A DNA stretch of 64,000 nt, from contig JAFLBJ010000001.1 in assembly GCA_017303415.1 (NCBI GenBank), positions 3,038,001 through 3,102,000 of the forward strand, written 5' to 3'. This DNA is from Chitinophagales bacterium. Its GTDB lineage: Bacteria > Bacteroidota > Bacteroidia > Chitinophagales > Chitinophagaceae. This document shows positions 24,868-32,407 of the stretch, piece after piece. Under the pieces are notes generated by a model, which was not told the origin of the DNA, searched no databases, and saw only the letters and a program-made list of their open reading frames with translations. Positions within the stretch are counted from its first letter, which is position 1. Each line of letters starts with the position of its first letter. Made by a program: the position numbers and the translations under genes.

Positions 24868-26013
24868 TTACTGAAGCATTACTTTGAATGTTTGGGGCTC
24901 GCTACCACCTTCTACCGTTACCACATACATACCTTTCTGGAGACCAGCAGTATTCAGGGCAACCTGACCAGAGCGGGCAATATTTTGTTGAGCAACCATC
25001 TTACCACCCAGGTTGAATAATTTGATCGTATAGTTTTCATTTTCGTTGCTGGATACAGTCACATTCAGGTTCTCACCGGCGTGGAGCAGGGTGGGACGAA
25101 CATCGAATGTAGCACCACCAGTGAAGCGGATCATGGCAACACGGCTGTAAGAATAAGTTCCGTCAATATCCACCATTTTCAGGCGATAATAGGCAGTAGC
25201 CATTTTGGTTTTTACATTGATATCCGTGAAAGAATAGTTACCTGTTACAGCATTGTTCGAAGCGATATCGGCAACTTTCTCAAAAGGACCAACCGCTGTG
25301 GCAGAACGCTCGAGTTCAAAATGGTCAAAGCGGATCTGTTTGTCAGTTTCCCATTTGATCAGGGCGTTGTTTGTACCAGATTTAGCGGCGCTGAAACCAA
25401 GCAATTGAACCGGCAGGGCCTCAATAGATCCTACCATGCTAAAACCAATTACCTGGCCATTGGGGTTGTTCGGACTGTTGCTCCCTGCGCCATAAACAAT
25501 GGTAAGGGTTTTTACAGGTACACTGGTTCCAAAACTAACATAAGAAGGATTGGAGGAGAAAGAGGAGTTATTGCCTTTTCCTTCCAGGATGTTCAGGTTG
25601 GTTCCTGTAACTTCAGCAGAACTTCCGGCAGAAATAGTAGGGTAAACAGTGGTGTTCACATTATTCTTTGCACTGATGGTCAGTTTATCATCCCAGCCAC
25701 CATTGGAATAATCAACATCATACACATAGAAATAGACACCTTTAAGGGGAACAGTAAAGGTAATGGTGTAAGTGATCGTGGTGGTTTTGTTTGACCAATC
25801 AACGCTTTCATACAGGTATCCGCCATTTGTACTCTTATAGCTGGGTTCGCCTGAAGCATGACCAGAACCAGTGATGGATACGGTCATTTTTACGTTGTTA
25901 GATGTTACATTGTAGGAAGTGGAACCATCATTAAAATTGTTCCAGGAGAAACTTTGAGCCTGAAGGCCGATTGTAACCATCAGGGTGATCAGTAGGGTGT
26001 AGATTTGTTTCAT
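24868..26013 (-). CDS. Secreted protein with type IX secretion C-terminal domain
   Basis: A 381-residue secreted protein: signal peptide MKQIYTLLITLMVTIGLQAQ, then an N-terminal beta-sandwich (about 22-195) rich in Ser/Thr/Asn/Tyr (SFSWNNFNDGSTSYN, VYDVDYSNGGWDDKLTIS). A fibronectin-like region spans about 200-300 (VQLLGFSAAKSGTNNALIKW). The C-terminal sorting tail (LFNLGGKMVAQQNI, LQKGMYVVTVEGG) is the kind read by the Bacteroidota T9SS. No catalytic site is evident, so it may be an adhesin or carbohydrate-binding protein. ATG 26013 is preferred because the signal begins there. Confidence 0.88.
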   Translation of the reverse strand: MKQIYTLLITLMVTIGLQAQSFSWNNFNDGSTSYNVTSNNVKMTVSITGSGHASGEPSYKSTNGGYLYESVDWSNKTTTITYTITFTVPLKGVYFYVYDVDYSNGGWDDKLTISAKNNVNTTVYPTISAGSSAEVTGTNLNILEGKGNNSSFSSNPSYVSFGTSVPVKTLTIVYGAGSNSPNNPNGQVIGFSMVGSIEALPVQLLGFSAAKSGTNNALIKWETDKQIRFDHFELERSATAVGPFEKVADIASNNAVTGNYSFTDINVKTKMATAYYRLKMVDIDGTYSYSRVAMIRFTGGATFDVRPTLLHAGENLNVTVSSNENENYTIKLFNLGGKMVAQQNIARSGQVALNTAGLQKGMYVVTVEGGSEPQTFKVMLQ

Positions 26014-26143
26014 AAATTCGGATTTGTTTGAAACAGGGTATCCGAACAATGTGCCAAATCTCAACGAACTAAAAATCAATTATTTACTCGTGCCAAAGTT
26101 CAATTGGATTCCGGAATTGGGAGGGATTTTCCGGGAAATGGAA

Positions 26144-26389
26144 CGCGTGAGGCGAGAGGCGTGAGTTTCGTGAGGCGTGAGGGGTGAGTTTCGTGAGACG
26201 TGAGGCGTGAGTTTCGTGAGACGTGAGAGGTGAATGGTGAGAGGTGAATAGTGAATAGAGATGAGTCTCTACTCACGATTCACGTCTCACGTCTCACGTT
26301 CATCATTCACTATTCACCATTCACCATTCACCCCTCACGTCTCACGAAACTCACGCCTCACGAAACTCACGCCTCTCGCTTCACGCCCT
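26144..26389. repeat. Very long mosaic inverted heptamer repeat
   Basis: About 246 nt forming one hairpin. The left arm (26144-26258) has CGTGAGG/CGTGAGA words with TTTC interruptions, then GTGAATG/GTGAATA words. The centre reads AGAGATGAGTCTCT. The right arm (26270-26389) carries the complements in mirrored order, including the TTTC interruptions. The right end includes the DEAD-box helicase stop codon (26383-26381). Confidence 0.9.
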
Positions 26390-27628
26390 CTGCGTAAACG
26401 CCCGTCCATACCGTTTTCCGCCTGCTCTGCGGGCATTTCCAAAACTGGAAGGTGCTGAGCCGGTGGTTGGTTTGGCCTGTTGTATCTGATTATACATAGA
26501 GGGAACGTCGTAAGGATGGTCCTTTACAACGGGGATGGTCTTTTTGATCAGTTTTTGGATATCACTGAGGAAGATCTTTTCACTCCAGTCGCAAAAGGAG
26601 ATGGCTATACCACTTGCGCCGGCACGACCTGTACGACCGATACGGTGTACATAGGTTTCGGGCACATTGGGCAATTCATAGTTGATGACGTGTGTAAGTT
26701 CATCAATATCAATACCCCGGGCGGCAATATCTGTAGCCACCAGTACTCTTGTCTTGCGTGACTTGAAATTGGAAAGGGCCTTTTGTCGGGCATTCTGAGC
26801 TTTATTACCATGGATCGCCTCGGTGGGAATCCCGGCACGGCTCAGGCTTTTGGCAAGGCGGTCTGCCGCATATTTCATCTGCGTAAAGATGAGAACCGAT
26901 TCAATCGCAGGATCCTTTAATATCTCGATCAATAAAGGAAGTTTGTTTTGCTTATCACAATGATAAACTGCCTGTTGGATCAGGTCCACCGTAGAAGATG
27001 GAGGTGTAACCTCTACCTTAATGGGATCCTTCAGTAATATTTGTGCAAGCTGCCTGATTTCACCGGGCATGGTTGCCGAGAAGAAAAGGGTCTGGCGTTG
27101 CTGGGGCAGACGGGCGATCACCCTTCTGACATCCTGTACAAATCCCATATCTAACATACGATCGGCTTCATCCAAAACAAAGAACTGGATATGATCCAGG
27201 GCAATATGTCTTTGTTGCATCAGGTCAAGTAAACGGCCTGGTGTGGCCACCAAAATATCTACACCCCTGCGAAGAGCTTGAACCTGGGCATGTTGAGAAA
27301 CTCCACCAAATACAACGGTATGTTTAAGGGGGAGAAAACGGCCATAGGCCTCAATGCTTTCCCCGATCTGAATCGCGAGTTCGCGGGTTGGGGTTAAAAC
27401 AAGCGCACGGATACCTTTAACAGGTTGATCCTCTTGGCTCATCAATTGAAGGATAGGGATGGTAAATGCGGCGGTTTTGCCGGTGCCTGTCTGGGCACAC
27501 CCGAGCAGGTCTTTTCTTTGTAAAACAACAGGAATGGCTTTTTCCTGAATAGGGGTCGGTTGCGTATAACCTTCCTGGCTAAGCGCTTTGAGAACAGGCT
27601 CAATGAGCTGTAATTCGTTGAATAACAC
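26381..27628 (-). CDS. DEAD-box ATP-dependent RNA helicase, RhlE-like
   Basis: A cytoplasmic RNA helicase of 415 residues, a probable ribosome-assembly, RNA-decay or cold-adaptation factor. Motifs in order: Q motif (GYTQPTPIQEKAIP, about 20-33), AQTGTGKT (Walker A, about 44-51), PTRELAIQI, VATPGRLLDLM, VLDEADRMLD (DEAD), FFSATMP, then the second RecA domain with ATDIAARGIDI and VHRIGRTGRAG. A basic tail ends the protein. The start is GTG (27628): no in-frame ATG precedes the Q motif. The stop codon lies in the adjacent long hairpin. A leader of about 130 nt upstream is in line with cold-regulated helicases. Confidence 0.95.
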   Translation of the reverse strand: MLFNELQLIEPVLKALSQEGYTQPTPIQEKAIPVVLQRKDLLGCAQTGTGKTAAFTIPILQLMSQEDQPVKGIRALVLTPTRELAIQIGESIEAYGRFLPLKHTVVFGGVSQHAQVQALRRGVDILVATPGRLLDLMQQRHIALDHIQFFVLDEADRMLDMGFVQDVRRVIARLPQQRQTLFFSATMPGEIRQLAQILLKDPIKVEVTPPSSTVDLIQQAVYHCDKQNKLPLLIEILKDPAIESVLIFTQMKYAADRLAKSLSRAGIPTEAIHGNKAQNARQKALSNFKSRKTRVLVATDIAARGIDIDELTHVINYELPNVPETYVHRIGRTGRAGASGIAISFCDWSEKIFLSDIQKLIKKTIPVVKDHPYDVPSMYNQIQQAKPTTGSAPSSFGNARRAGGKRYGRAFTQRA

Positions 27629-27771
27629 TATTAACTATTTAATTTGAAAAATTTGGTAAGGCTATCTCCGTGAGGGATACTTTACCCGCCTTACGTTTTG
27701 CCTTCACAGCAACATGGAGAATGTAGGCTCCAAGGAGGGAGTGCGAAACATCAAGAGATGTAAAGGTACTA
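27629..27771 (-). promoter_or_regulatory. Putative promoter and long leader of the DEAD-box gene
   Basis: On the minus strand a -7-like TACCTTTA lies near 27763-27770, leaving about 130 nt of untranslated leader before the GTG start. No other gene fits in the interval. Confidence 0.4.
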
Positions 27772-28566
27772 TTATTTATCGGGAAATAAAAATGCAGCCA
27801 ATTGATTCTCTGAACGTTTAACAAGTCGTTTGCGCCTGGATGTTATCCTTTTACTCAACTTTCGCCCGTCATTTTGAGTGATAACTCCCTTTGAAAGCCC
27901 CTGTTCAACAAATTCTTCCAGTACTACCAGATCCTGAATCTTTCCCAGCAGATCAAGATGCTTGTTCAATTTTCGCAACTTTCCCTGGGCATGTTGGGTG
28001 AATTCGCAAAGAAACAAAAGGTCTTTCAGGCGCTTCCGGATCTTGTGAAGAGGTCTGGGCTTTTGCTGAAAAAGCCCCGCTGCCTTTTTTAATAATTTGT
28101 CTTCTGCTTTTTGAAGTGTTTTAGACTGGGGTAATGGATGGCAACCAGAAAAAAAGATCTTTACCCGATCCAGATAATTAAAAACACCAGAAATATCATA
28201 CTCTTTAATAGCCGATCTGGTAAATCGTTTTGCCTTTATCAATTCCCGGTGAAAGAACTGATCCATCCCTTTTGCATAAAAGCCCTGGTGTTGACAAATT
28301 TGGATACTCTGTTCCAGGTTCCGTTGATCTCCACAAATCCTGAAAAGTTTAGCAGTCAATTTAAAATCGCTTTTCCAGGGTATATGATAGAGTTCATCGA
28401 GTAAGCGTGCCGTCATTTTCCATCTTTTTACTGACACCCGGACCTGATGAACGATATCCGCATCTGCCCTTTTACGCAATTGCCCGGTGAACTGTTTAAG
28501 TTCTCCTGCCTTTTCCTCTAAGAAATTCAGGAATGTTATTTGGGCAATCGGCTTTTTCAAGTTCAT
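27772..28566 (-). CDS. CHAD-domain protein
   Basis: A 264-residue all-helical protein with the conserved-histidine alpha-helical domain (CHAD): DIVHQVRVSVKRWKM near residue 40-55 and PLHKIRKRLKDLLFL near 175-190, both with the conserved His and Arg/Lys residues in pseudo-repeats. CHAD domains bind inorganic polyphosphate and localise proteins to polyP granules. No CYTH (triphosphatase) domain is fused or adjacent, so this is a stand-alone binder. Lys/Arg-rich throughout, consistent with polyanion binding. Probably cytoplasmic. Confidence 0.9.
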   Translation of the reverse strand: MNLKKPIAQITFLNFLEEKAGELKQFTGQLRKRADADIVHQVRVSVKRWKMTARLLDELYHIPWKSDFKLTAKLFRICGDQRNLEQSIQICQHQGFYAKGMDQFFHRELIKAKRFTRSAIKEYDISGVFNYLDRVKIFFSGCHPLPQSKTLQKAEDKLLKKAAGLFQQKPRPLHKIRKRLKDLLFLCEFTQHAQGKLRKLNKHLDLLGKIQDLVVLEEFVEQGLSKGVITQNDGRKLSKRITSRRKRLVKRSENQLAAFLFPDK

Positions 28567-28719
28567 TGATTTGATACCCTTGAAGTTACTCTGATTTTTA
28601 AAAAAATCCGATGACCACTGTCAGGTTAATCAAAGGTTGGGAAATCAGGCGTATCCGTGATTCGGGTCAGGCCCTTCGCCAAAGAACCAGCCTACATTTA
28701 TCCCTCAAAAATCAGGAGC

Positions 28720-30186
28720 ATGGATGCAAGTTTGACCCTTTCGGTATTTCAGCAACTGGATCGGCTTATTGGTAAAATGAAAAATGAGACCGAAAAAAGG
28801 CGTGAATTCCTTGCATTGATTCCGGAGGACTACCGGCTCTCCGCTACCAACCTGATCCATTACCTTACGCTGCGCAATGAGGACATCCGCGACCTGCAGG
28901 ATGAACTTCACGTACTGGGTTTATCCTCTCTGGCAAGTTCTGAAAGTCATATCCTGAGCCAGATACAATCTATTATGAAACGATTGGGCAAAGAATTTCC
29001 GGAGGATGAAGTCGAAGCTTGTACATACGATTATAGTCTTGCTAAAATGGAAAAGGAGCAACGTAATTTATTTGGGAATAAAATGGAGGATGGTATCCCC
29101 TACATCATGGTCACCTTTGACAGTTCCTTTTCTGAGAATTACGCCATCATCAAGACCTTGCTTCAAAACGGAATGAATGTGGCAAGAATCAATTGTGCCC
29201 ACGATAATGAGGCTGTGTGGGCGCAAATGATCCAATTGATCCGCCGGGCAAGTCAGCACACCGGTTTGGATTGCAAAGTGTATATGGACCTGGCAGGCCC
29301 AAAGATCCGTACCAAATTGATCGGAAGAGGGCTGGATAAGGGCAAAGTAAAAATTGACGAGGGTGAATTGATCTGGCTGGCTGAATCCCTGCCTTCCGGT
29401 TTAGAAGAACAGGTAGTGATAAGCCCGAACGAAAAGGATGTATTGTTGCATGTGGAGGAGGGCCACCGTGTCTACCTGGATGATGGAATAATCAAAGGGA
29501 TCGTGGAGAAAAAGGAAAAGGATAAACTGGGGGTTAGAATCACGCGTGTCTCTTCGGTTAAAAAACAAATAAAGAATGACAAGGGTATCAATTTCCCGGA
29601 TTCTGAATTGGCCATCGCGCCATTGACCAGTTTTGATATTTCCTGTTTGCCATTTATTTGTAATCACGCGGACATGGTAGGCTATTCTTTTGTTCGCTAC
29701 GCCAGTGACTTAAAGGAGCTTCAACTAAAGCTCCAACATTTTTCATCCGACCCACCGGATATCATCATAAAGATCGAAACACCCCAGGCTGTGAAAAACC
29801 TGCCCTCCTTGCTCTTGCAGGGAATGCAATCCGGATCCTGCGGAGTAATGATCGCCCGGGGCGATCTGGCAGTAGAAATAGGCTTTGAAAGAATGGGGGA
29901 AATTCAGGAAGAGATACTTTGGATCTGTGAATCCGCCCATATACCCGTGATCTGGGCAACCCAGGTTTTGGAGACACTCAACAAATCGGGTGTGGCGACC
30001 CGGTCGGAGATAACCGATGCCTCGCACGCGGCATTGGCAGAATGTGTGATGGTCAATAAAGGTGACCATACCATTGAGGTCATTGAAACCCTGCGGGATA
30101 TTCTGCTCCGTACAGGCGGGCATCACAGCAAAAAAAGATATATTTTCCGACCACTGCGTATAGCGCAACGGTTCATGAATCACTGA
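28720..30186 (+). CDS. Atypical pyruvate kinase, likely K+-independent and lacking the C-domain
   Basis: Predicted to transfer phosphate from phosphoenolpyruvate to ADP. In the 488 residues an unusual helical N-terminal extension (about 1-130) precedes the barrel: VARINCAHD, DLAGPKIRT (Lys where K+-dependent enzymes have Glu117), the B-domain insert (about 215-300), IIIKIETPQAV (catalytic Lys), MIARGDLAVEIG (metal Asp) and VIWATQVLETL. K+-ligand positions Ser77 and Thr114 read Ala and Leu. The allosteric C-domain is missing, and the late motif reads VMVNKGDH instead of VMLSGET. ATG 28720 follows AGGAG and TACATTTA. Could instead act on another enol-phosphate. Confidence 0.82.
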   Translation: MDASLTLSVFQQLDRLIGKMKNETEKRREFLALIPEDYRLSATNLIHYLTLRNEDIRDLQDELHVLGLSSLASSESHILSQIQSIMKRLGKEFPEDEVEACTYDYSLAKMEKEQRNLFGNKMEDGIPYIMVTFDSSFSENYAIIKTLLQNGMNVARINCAHDNEAVWAQMIQLIRRASQHTGLDCKVYMDLAGPKIRTKLIGRGLDKGKVKIDEGELIWLAESLPSGLEEQVVISPNEKDVLLHVEEGHRVYLDDGIIKGIVEKKEKDKLGVRITRVSSVKKQIKNDKGINFPDSELAIAPLTSFDISCLPFICNHADMVGYSFVRYASDLKELQLKLQHFSSDPPDIIIKIETPQAVKNLPSLLLQGMQSGSCGVMIARGDLAVEIGFERMGEIQEEILWICESAHIPVIWATQVLETLNKSGVATRSEITDASHAALAECVMVNKGDHTIEVIETLRDILLRTGGHHSKKRYIFRPLRIAQRFMNH

Positions 30187-30358
30187 CCACTAACCCTTTG
30201 AATAAAGGGCAACGCTGTTTCCTTCTGAAGCATGAACATGGCCATTTAATCGTTCACCCACCAATGCATGTTTTGCACTAATGAACCCTTAAAGAAAACA
30301 TAACCTTAATATCCCGGTCAATTTCCCAACTTCGTCATATAACCCAGAAATAGCCTGT

Positions 30359-31690
30359 ATGAACAAGACTCCCTTGCTTACAGAAGGTGATGTGAACCTC
30401 TCTCCTTTTCGGGCGGAATGGATAGAAGGCCTGGACCATGAAACAAATGAACTACTTCAATCCGATGCCCGCTATTTCCTTCACCAATCCCTTTCCACTC
30501 CCTGTCTGAATGTGATCGAATCGGCCGAAGGCATATACATCACCGATATTCAGGGAAAGAAATACATGGATTTTCATGGGAATAATGTTCATCAGGTTGG
30601 GCATCGAAACCCCTTTGTCATTGAAAAAGTAAAAGCCCAGTTGGACCAATTGCCTTTTTGCCCCCGGCGATATACCAACCAACCGATCATTGAACTGGCA
30701 AACAGGTTGACAGGCTTAATGCCTGCTGGCTTATCCAGGGTGCTGTTTTGTCCGGGAGGCACCAGTGCGATCGGCATGGCCTTGAAACTGGCGCGGGTAA
30801 TCACGGGCAAAACGAAAGTCGTGTCCTATGTTGATTCCTTTCACGGCGCGTCATTGGATGCGATCGCCGCTGGTGGTGAAGCACAGTTTAAAAAATACAT
30901 GGGTGAATTTCCAGATACCATCAATATCCCGGCGCCTGACAATTACCGTTTACCCGAAGTAAGTGAGGCGACTACCTTAGCCGCCATAGAAAATATTCTT
31001 AAGGAAAACAAGGATGTAGGAGCCTTTATCGCGGAGACCGTTCGCAACACGGACGTACAGATTCCATCCTATGCTTATTGGAAAAAGATCCGTGCGCTTT
31101 GCAATGAATACAAAGTTCTATTGATTCTTGATGAGATCCCGATCGCTTTTGGCCGCACAGGAAAAATGTTTGCTTTTGAACATTATGACATTGAACCGGA
31201 TATTCTGTGTCTGGGAAAAGGATTAGGTGCGGGTATCATCCCTATGGCCGGAATCATTGTACGGGAAGAATATAATATTGCCGAAGAGGTTTCGCTGGGA
31301 CATTACACCTTTGAAAAAAATCCTTTGGGAGCCGCTGCAGGGTTAGCGATGCTGGATTTTATCGATCAACATAACCTGCCCGATCAGGTGAAATCCAGCG
31401 AAGCCTATTTACATAAGGCGCTCACCGGCCTAAAAAATCAATATCCGGTGATTGGCGATATACGAGGAATTGGGCTGCTCTGGGGGATCGAATTGGTAAA
31501 GGACCCGGTTACAAAGGAAAGAGACACCGAGCTGGCTTCGCGTGTCATGTACCGATGTCTGGAAAAAGGATTAAGCTTTAAGGTCTCACAAGGGAATGTG
31601 TTACAATGGGTGCCTCCGTTGACCATCCGGGAGACTGAATTGCAGGAAGCTGTGGATATACTGGAAACGGCATTGACACAAGAAATTTGA
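30359..31690 (+). CDS. Class III PLP enzyme resembling 1-hydroxy-2-aminoethylphosphonate ammonia-lyase (PbfA)
   Basis: A 443-residue fold-type I PLP enzyme: GTSAIGMALKLAR (PLP phosphate site, about 138-150), DSFHGASLDA, LILDEIPIAFGRTGKMF (Asp of the PLP ring), and CLGKGLGAGI with Schiff-base Lys near 287. The N-terminal segment ARYFLHQSLSTPCLNVI and DIQGKKYMDFHGNNVHQVG match enzymes I remember as (R)-1-hydroxy-2-aminoethylphosphonate ammonia-lyase, a phosphonate-breakdown step, rather than ordinary aminotransferases. No phnW, phnY or phnX lies in the window, so the substrate is uncertain; an alanine-glyoxylate or other omega-aminotransferase is the alternative. It follows the pyruvate-kinase gene by 172 nt. 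Confidence 0.7.
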   Translation: MNKTPLLTEGDVNLSPFRAEWIEGLDHETNELLQSDARYFLHQSLSTPCLNVIESAEGIYITDIQGKKYMDFHGNNVHQVGHRNPFVIEKVKAQLDQLPFCPRRYTNQPIIELANRLTGLMPAGLSRVLFCPGGTSAIGMALKLARVITGKTKVVSYVDSFHGASLDAIAAGGEAQFKKYMGEFPDTINIPAPDNYRLPEVSEATTLAAIENILKENKDVGAFIAETVRNTDVQIPSYAYWKKIRALCNEYKVLLILDEIPIAFGRTGKMFAFEHYDIEPDILCLGKGLGAGIIPMAGIIVREEYNIAEEVSLGHYTFEKNPLGAAAGLAMLDFIDQHNLPDQVKSSEAYLHKALTGLKNQYPVIGDIRGIGLLWGIELVKDPVTKERDTELASRVMYRCLEKGLSFKVSQGNVLQWVPPLTIRETELQEAVDILETALTQEI

Positions 31691-31749
31691 AGCCCCAACT
31701 GGGTTTTCAAATAAGAATTAAGTTTTGGCGGTTTTTCAACTAAAATACT

Positions 31750-31770
31750 TACCTTTGACGTTAGTAACGT
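31750..31770 (+). promoter_or_regulatory. higBA promoter and palindromic operator
   Basis: TACCTTTG at 31750-31757 is an exact -7 match. It is followed immediately by the perfect palindrome ACGTTA-G-TAACGT (31758-31770), which would cover the transcription start. This is a natural binding site for the HigA repressor. The toxin ATG follows at 31782. Confidence 0.65.
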
Positions 31771-31781
31771 AATCCGTAAGT

Positions 31782-32063
31782 ATGATTATTTCTTTTGGTG
31801 ATAAAGAGACCGAAAATATCTGGATAGGGATTAGGGTAAAAAAATGGCCTATTCAAATTCAAGAAATAGGACGTAGAAAACTAAGAATGATCAATAATGC
31901 CGTTGACTTAACCGACTTGAAAATACCGCCAGCAAATAGACTGGAGAAACTGAGTGGAAATCTCAAGTTTTTCTATAGTATACGCATTAATGACCAGTGG
32001 AGAATTATTTTTAAATGGTCAGCGGGCAATGCATCAGAAGTTGAAATTATTGATTATCATTAA
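31782..32063 (+). CDS. higB: HigB-type toxin (RelE superfamily)
   Basis: A 93-residue mRNA-interferase toxin candidate acting at the ribosome. It reads VKKWPIQIQEIGRRKLRMIN, LKIPPANRLEKLSG, FYSIRINDQWRIIFKW and VEIIDYH, the order of the HigB/RelE fold, with the typical NDQWRIIFKW strand and the C-terminal DYH. It is the first gene of a two-gene unit and stops immediately before the antitoxin ATG. Toxin-first order is usual for higBA. Regulation is probably autorepression through the upstream palindrome. Confidence 0.92.
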   Translation: MIISFGDKETENIWIGIRVKKWPIQIQEIGRRKLRMINNAVDLTDLKIPPANRLEKLSGNLKFFYSIRINDQWRIIFKWSAGNASEVEIIDYH

Positions 32064-32372
32064 ATGAGCACTATGGCAAAGTTAAAGAACATACACCCCG
32101 GCGAGGTCTTAATGGAGGAGTTTCTGATTCCGTTTGAAATTTCTGCTTACCGATTAGCCAAAGACATAGGTATTCCTCAAACAAGGGTCTCCGAAATTTT
32201 AAAGGGAAATCGAAGGATAACAGCTGACACTGCCTTGCGGCTTAGCAAATACTTTGGCAACTCTGCAAAATTCTGGCTTGGTCTTCAGGATGACTTTGAC
32301 CTGGAGGAGGAAGCGATTGCTAAAAGAAATTCCATAAACTCCATAAAGGCTATACATCCAAAAGCAGCCTAG
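32064..32372 (+). CDS. higA: HigA-type antitoxin (XRE helix-turn-helix)
   Basis: A 102-residue antitoxin and transcriptional repressor. HPGEVLMEEFLIP opens the family, followed by an XRE helix-turn-helix (about 30-75: YRLAKDIGIPQTRVSEILKG, RRITADTALRLSKYFG) and KFWLGLQDDFDLEEE at the end. It begins at the base after the HigB stop, so the pair is translationally coupled. It neutralises HigB and is expected to bind the palindrome upstream of higB. Confidence 0.94.
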   Translation: MSTMAKLKNIHPGEVLMEEFLIPFEISAYRLAKDIGIPQTRVSEILKGNRRITADTALRLSKYFGNSAKFWLGLQDDFDLEEEAIAKRNSINSIKAIHPKAA

Positions 32373-32407
32373 CAGAATACCTCAAGGGTATGTGTTGAAA
32401 ACTAATA

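Noticed and set aside
25081-25794. Open frame of 237 codons antisense to the T9SS cargo gene
   Set aside because: The sense gene has a signal peptide and sorting tail; the antisense frame has neither motifs nor a start context.
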